This document shows, piece by piece, positions 53,109-53,345 of a stretch of DNA of 53,345 bases; position 1 is the first letter of the stretch, and each line of letters starts with the position of its first letter. The translations under genes and the position numbers were made by a program. The stretch is from assembly GCF_035916875.1 (NCBI RefSeq), contig NZ_JAXUHN010000059.1, positions 1 through 53,345 of the forward strand, in the 5' to 3' direction. This DNA comes from Methylomicrobium sp035916875 (GTDB lineage Bacteria > Pseudomonadota > Gammaproteobacteria > Methylococcales > Methylomonadaceae). The notes beneath the pieces were generated by a model, which saw only the letters and a list, made by a program, of their open reading frames with translations, was not told where the DNA came from and made no database searches.

Positions 53109-53237
53109 ATGGCAAATAATTGGAATATTCCAGCTTGGCTAGAGACGGAAGTCAGGGAAAGAGACAAAGCTTGTGTTTATTGCGGCGTTGAATTTACGCC
53201 TACCAAGGTTTCCAGGAAGTCAGCAGCTAGTGTCTAA
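53109..53237 (+). pseudogene. HNH endonuclease gene of cassette 2, cut by an insertion sequence
   Basis: The frame starts MANNWNIPAWLETEVRERDK and continues ACVYCGVEFTPTKVSRKS. This is the N-terminus of a small HNH nuclease, with the CxxC zinc knuckle start (CVYCG) and the motif R-D-x-x-C. The expected H-N-H part never appears: the reading frame runs into the end of an IS element near 53228-53230 and stops at 53235-53237. The rest of the gene should lie beyond the IS, off the right edge. Confidence 0.72.
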
Positions 53238-53265
53238 TTGTATAAAAATACGATAGATATATAAT
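53238..53265 (+). promoter_or_regulatory. Promoter of the IS transposase
   Basis: TTGTAT (53238-53243) and a perfect TATAAT (53260-53265) are spaced 16 bp. Transcription should start near 53271-53273, inside or just after the left arm of the hairpin at 53266-53284. Confidence 0.5.
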
Positions 53266-53284
53266 CCTCTGAAAATTACAGAGG
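53266..53284 (+). promoter_or_regulatory. Hairpin covering the transposase ribosome-binding site
   Basis: CCTCTG (53266-53271) pairs with CAGAGG (53279-53284) across AAAATTA. The right arm overlaps the Shine-Dalgarno AGGAG (53282-53286). Transcripts from the IS's own promoter would lack most of the left arm, so only read-through RNA could form the hairpin. Confidence 0.45.
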
Positions 53285-53292
53285 AGTTATCG

Positions 53293-53345
53293 ATGGGGCG
53301 TATTGCTAAGGTGGTTAAGTTGAGCCAACAGGAGCGCGTAGAGTT
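53293..53345 (+). CDS. IS630-family transposase, N-terminus (partial, runs off the window)
   Basis: The frame starts MGRIAKVVKLSQQERVE and continues past the right edge. The V-x-L-S-x-x-E-R start is common in IS630-family transposases, where an N-terminal helix-turn-helix follows. AGAGGAG lies 7-11 bases before the ATG. Only 17 codons are visible, so the family rests on this start and on insertion at TA. Confidence 0.6.
   Translation, partial: MGRIAKVVKLSQQERVE

Larger units (their letters stand above)
52348..53345 (+). mobile_element. Integron gene-cassette array (no intact integrase in the window), continuing off the right edge
   Basis: Cassette 1 runs from the core at 52348 to the attC core at 53080; cassette 2 begins there. 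Each has one short gene with a short leader, and the stop codon of the first lies inside the attC R'' box. The sequence is visibly more AT-rich than the flanking chromosome. The neighbouring integrase is a relic. Extent beyond 53345 is unknown. Confidence 0.68.
53230..53345 (+). mobile_element. IS630-family insertion sequence, left end (partial)
   Basis: The HNH frame breaks at GCTA|GTGTCTAATTG, consistent with insertion at a TA dinucleotide (53228-53229), the target of IS630-type elements. About 60 bp of AT-rich terminal sequence precede the transposase start. The right end and second target copy are outside the window. Confidence 0.65.

Noticed and set aside
1..53345. tRNA, rRNA or riboswitch genes
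   Set aside because: Reading the intergenic gaps showed no cloverleaf with a T-arm GTTCRA motif and no known riboswitch core; a covariance search would be needed to exclude small RNAs.

Overview
The window looks like a chromosomal segment of a moderately GC-rich gammaproteobacterium, most probably a methanotroph or methylotroph of the order Methylococcales. The housekeeping set is gammaproteobacterial: surE-pcm, leuCD-asd-fimV, lptD-surA, amgK-murU, minCDE, lgt/thyA and gshA-cysH. An MxaD-like SRPBCC protein coupled to a YVTN beta-propeller points to methanol-oxidising relatives. The organism assignment is inference from gene content; no 16S rRNA gene or methane/methanol oxidation operon lies in the window.

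Layout. 1-1309: trailer-side part of a CRISPR array (18 spacers visible), with its leader and any cas genes off the left edge. 1310-4995: a pyruvoyl-dependent arginine decarboxylase, a 44-residue ORF and an orphan LuxR-type response regulator, convergent with a TonB-dependent receptor. 5178-16360: truD, smrA, surE-pcm, a CorC/HlyC-type membrane protein, adk, leuC-leuD (no leuB), asd and fimV. 16532-24639: rnd, a stand-alone DbpA-type RNA-binding protein and the lptD-surA pair (minus strand), then amgK-murU-dodecin with ATGA overlaps (plus strand). 24640-36451: a transposase-like remnant, a lipoprotein, a histidine-rich membrane protein, rimO, a complete RND efflux operon (outer-membrane factor, adaptor, pump), the MxaD-like/propeller pair and a conserved 95-residue protein. 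36590-46890: dnaE, inorganic pyrophosphatase, thyA, lgt, a periplasmic protein, minCDE, a winged-helix protein with a strong terminator, and a YdjM-type membrane protein. 47409-51955: recQ diverging from gshA-cysH.

51956-53345 is the most interesting part. On the minus strand is a short frameshifted relic of an integron integrase (IntI) N-terminus. Facing it on the plus strand, after a gap of about 100 bp, is a gene-cassette array: a recombination core at 52348, a first cassette with an EcsC-like protein, a well-formed attC site at 52995-53086, and a second cassette with an HNH endonuclease that an IS630-family insertion sequence has cut after about 40 codons. The array appears to be a chromosomal integron that has lost its integrase.

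Two equally long (156 bp) diverged copies of a MITE-like element with imperfect terminal inverted repeats lie at 35828-35983 and 40837-40992. Several REP-like palindromes occupy other intergenic gaps. I saw no tRNA or rRNA gene.
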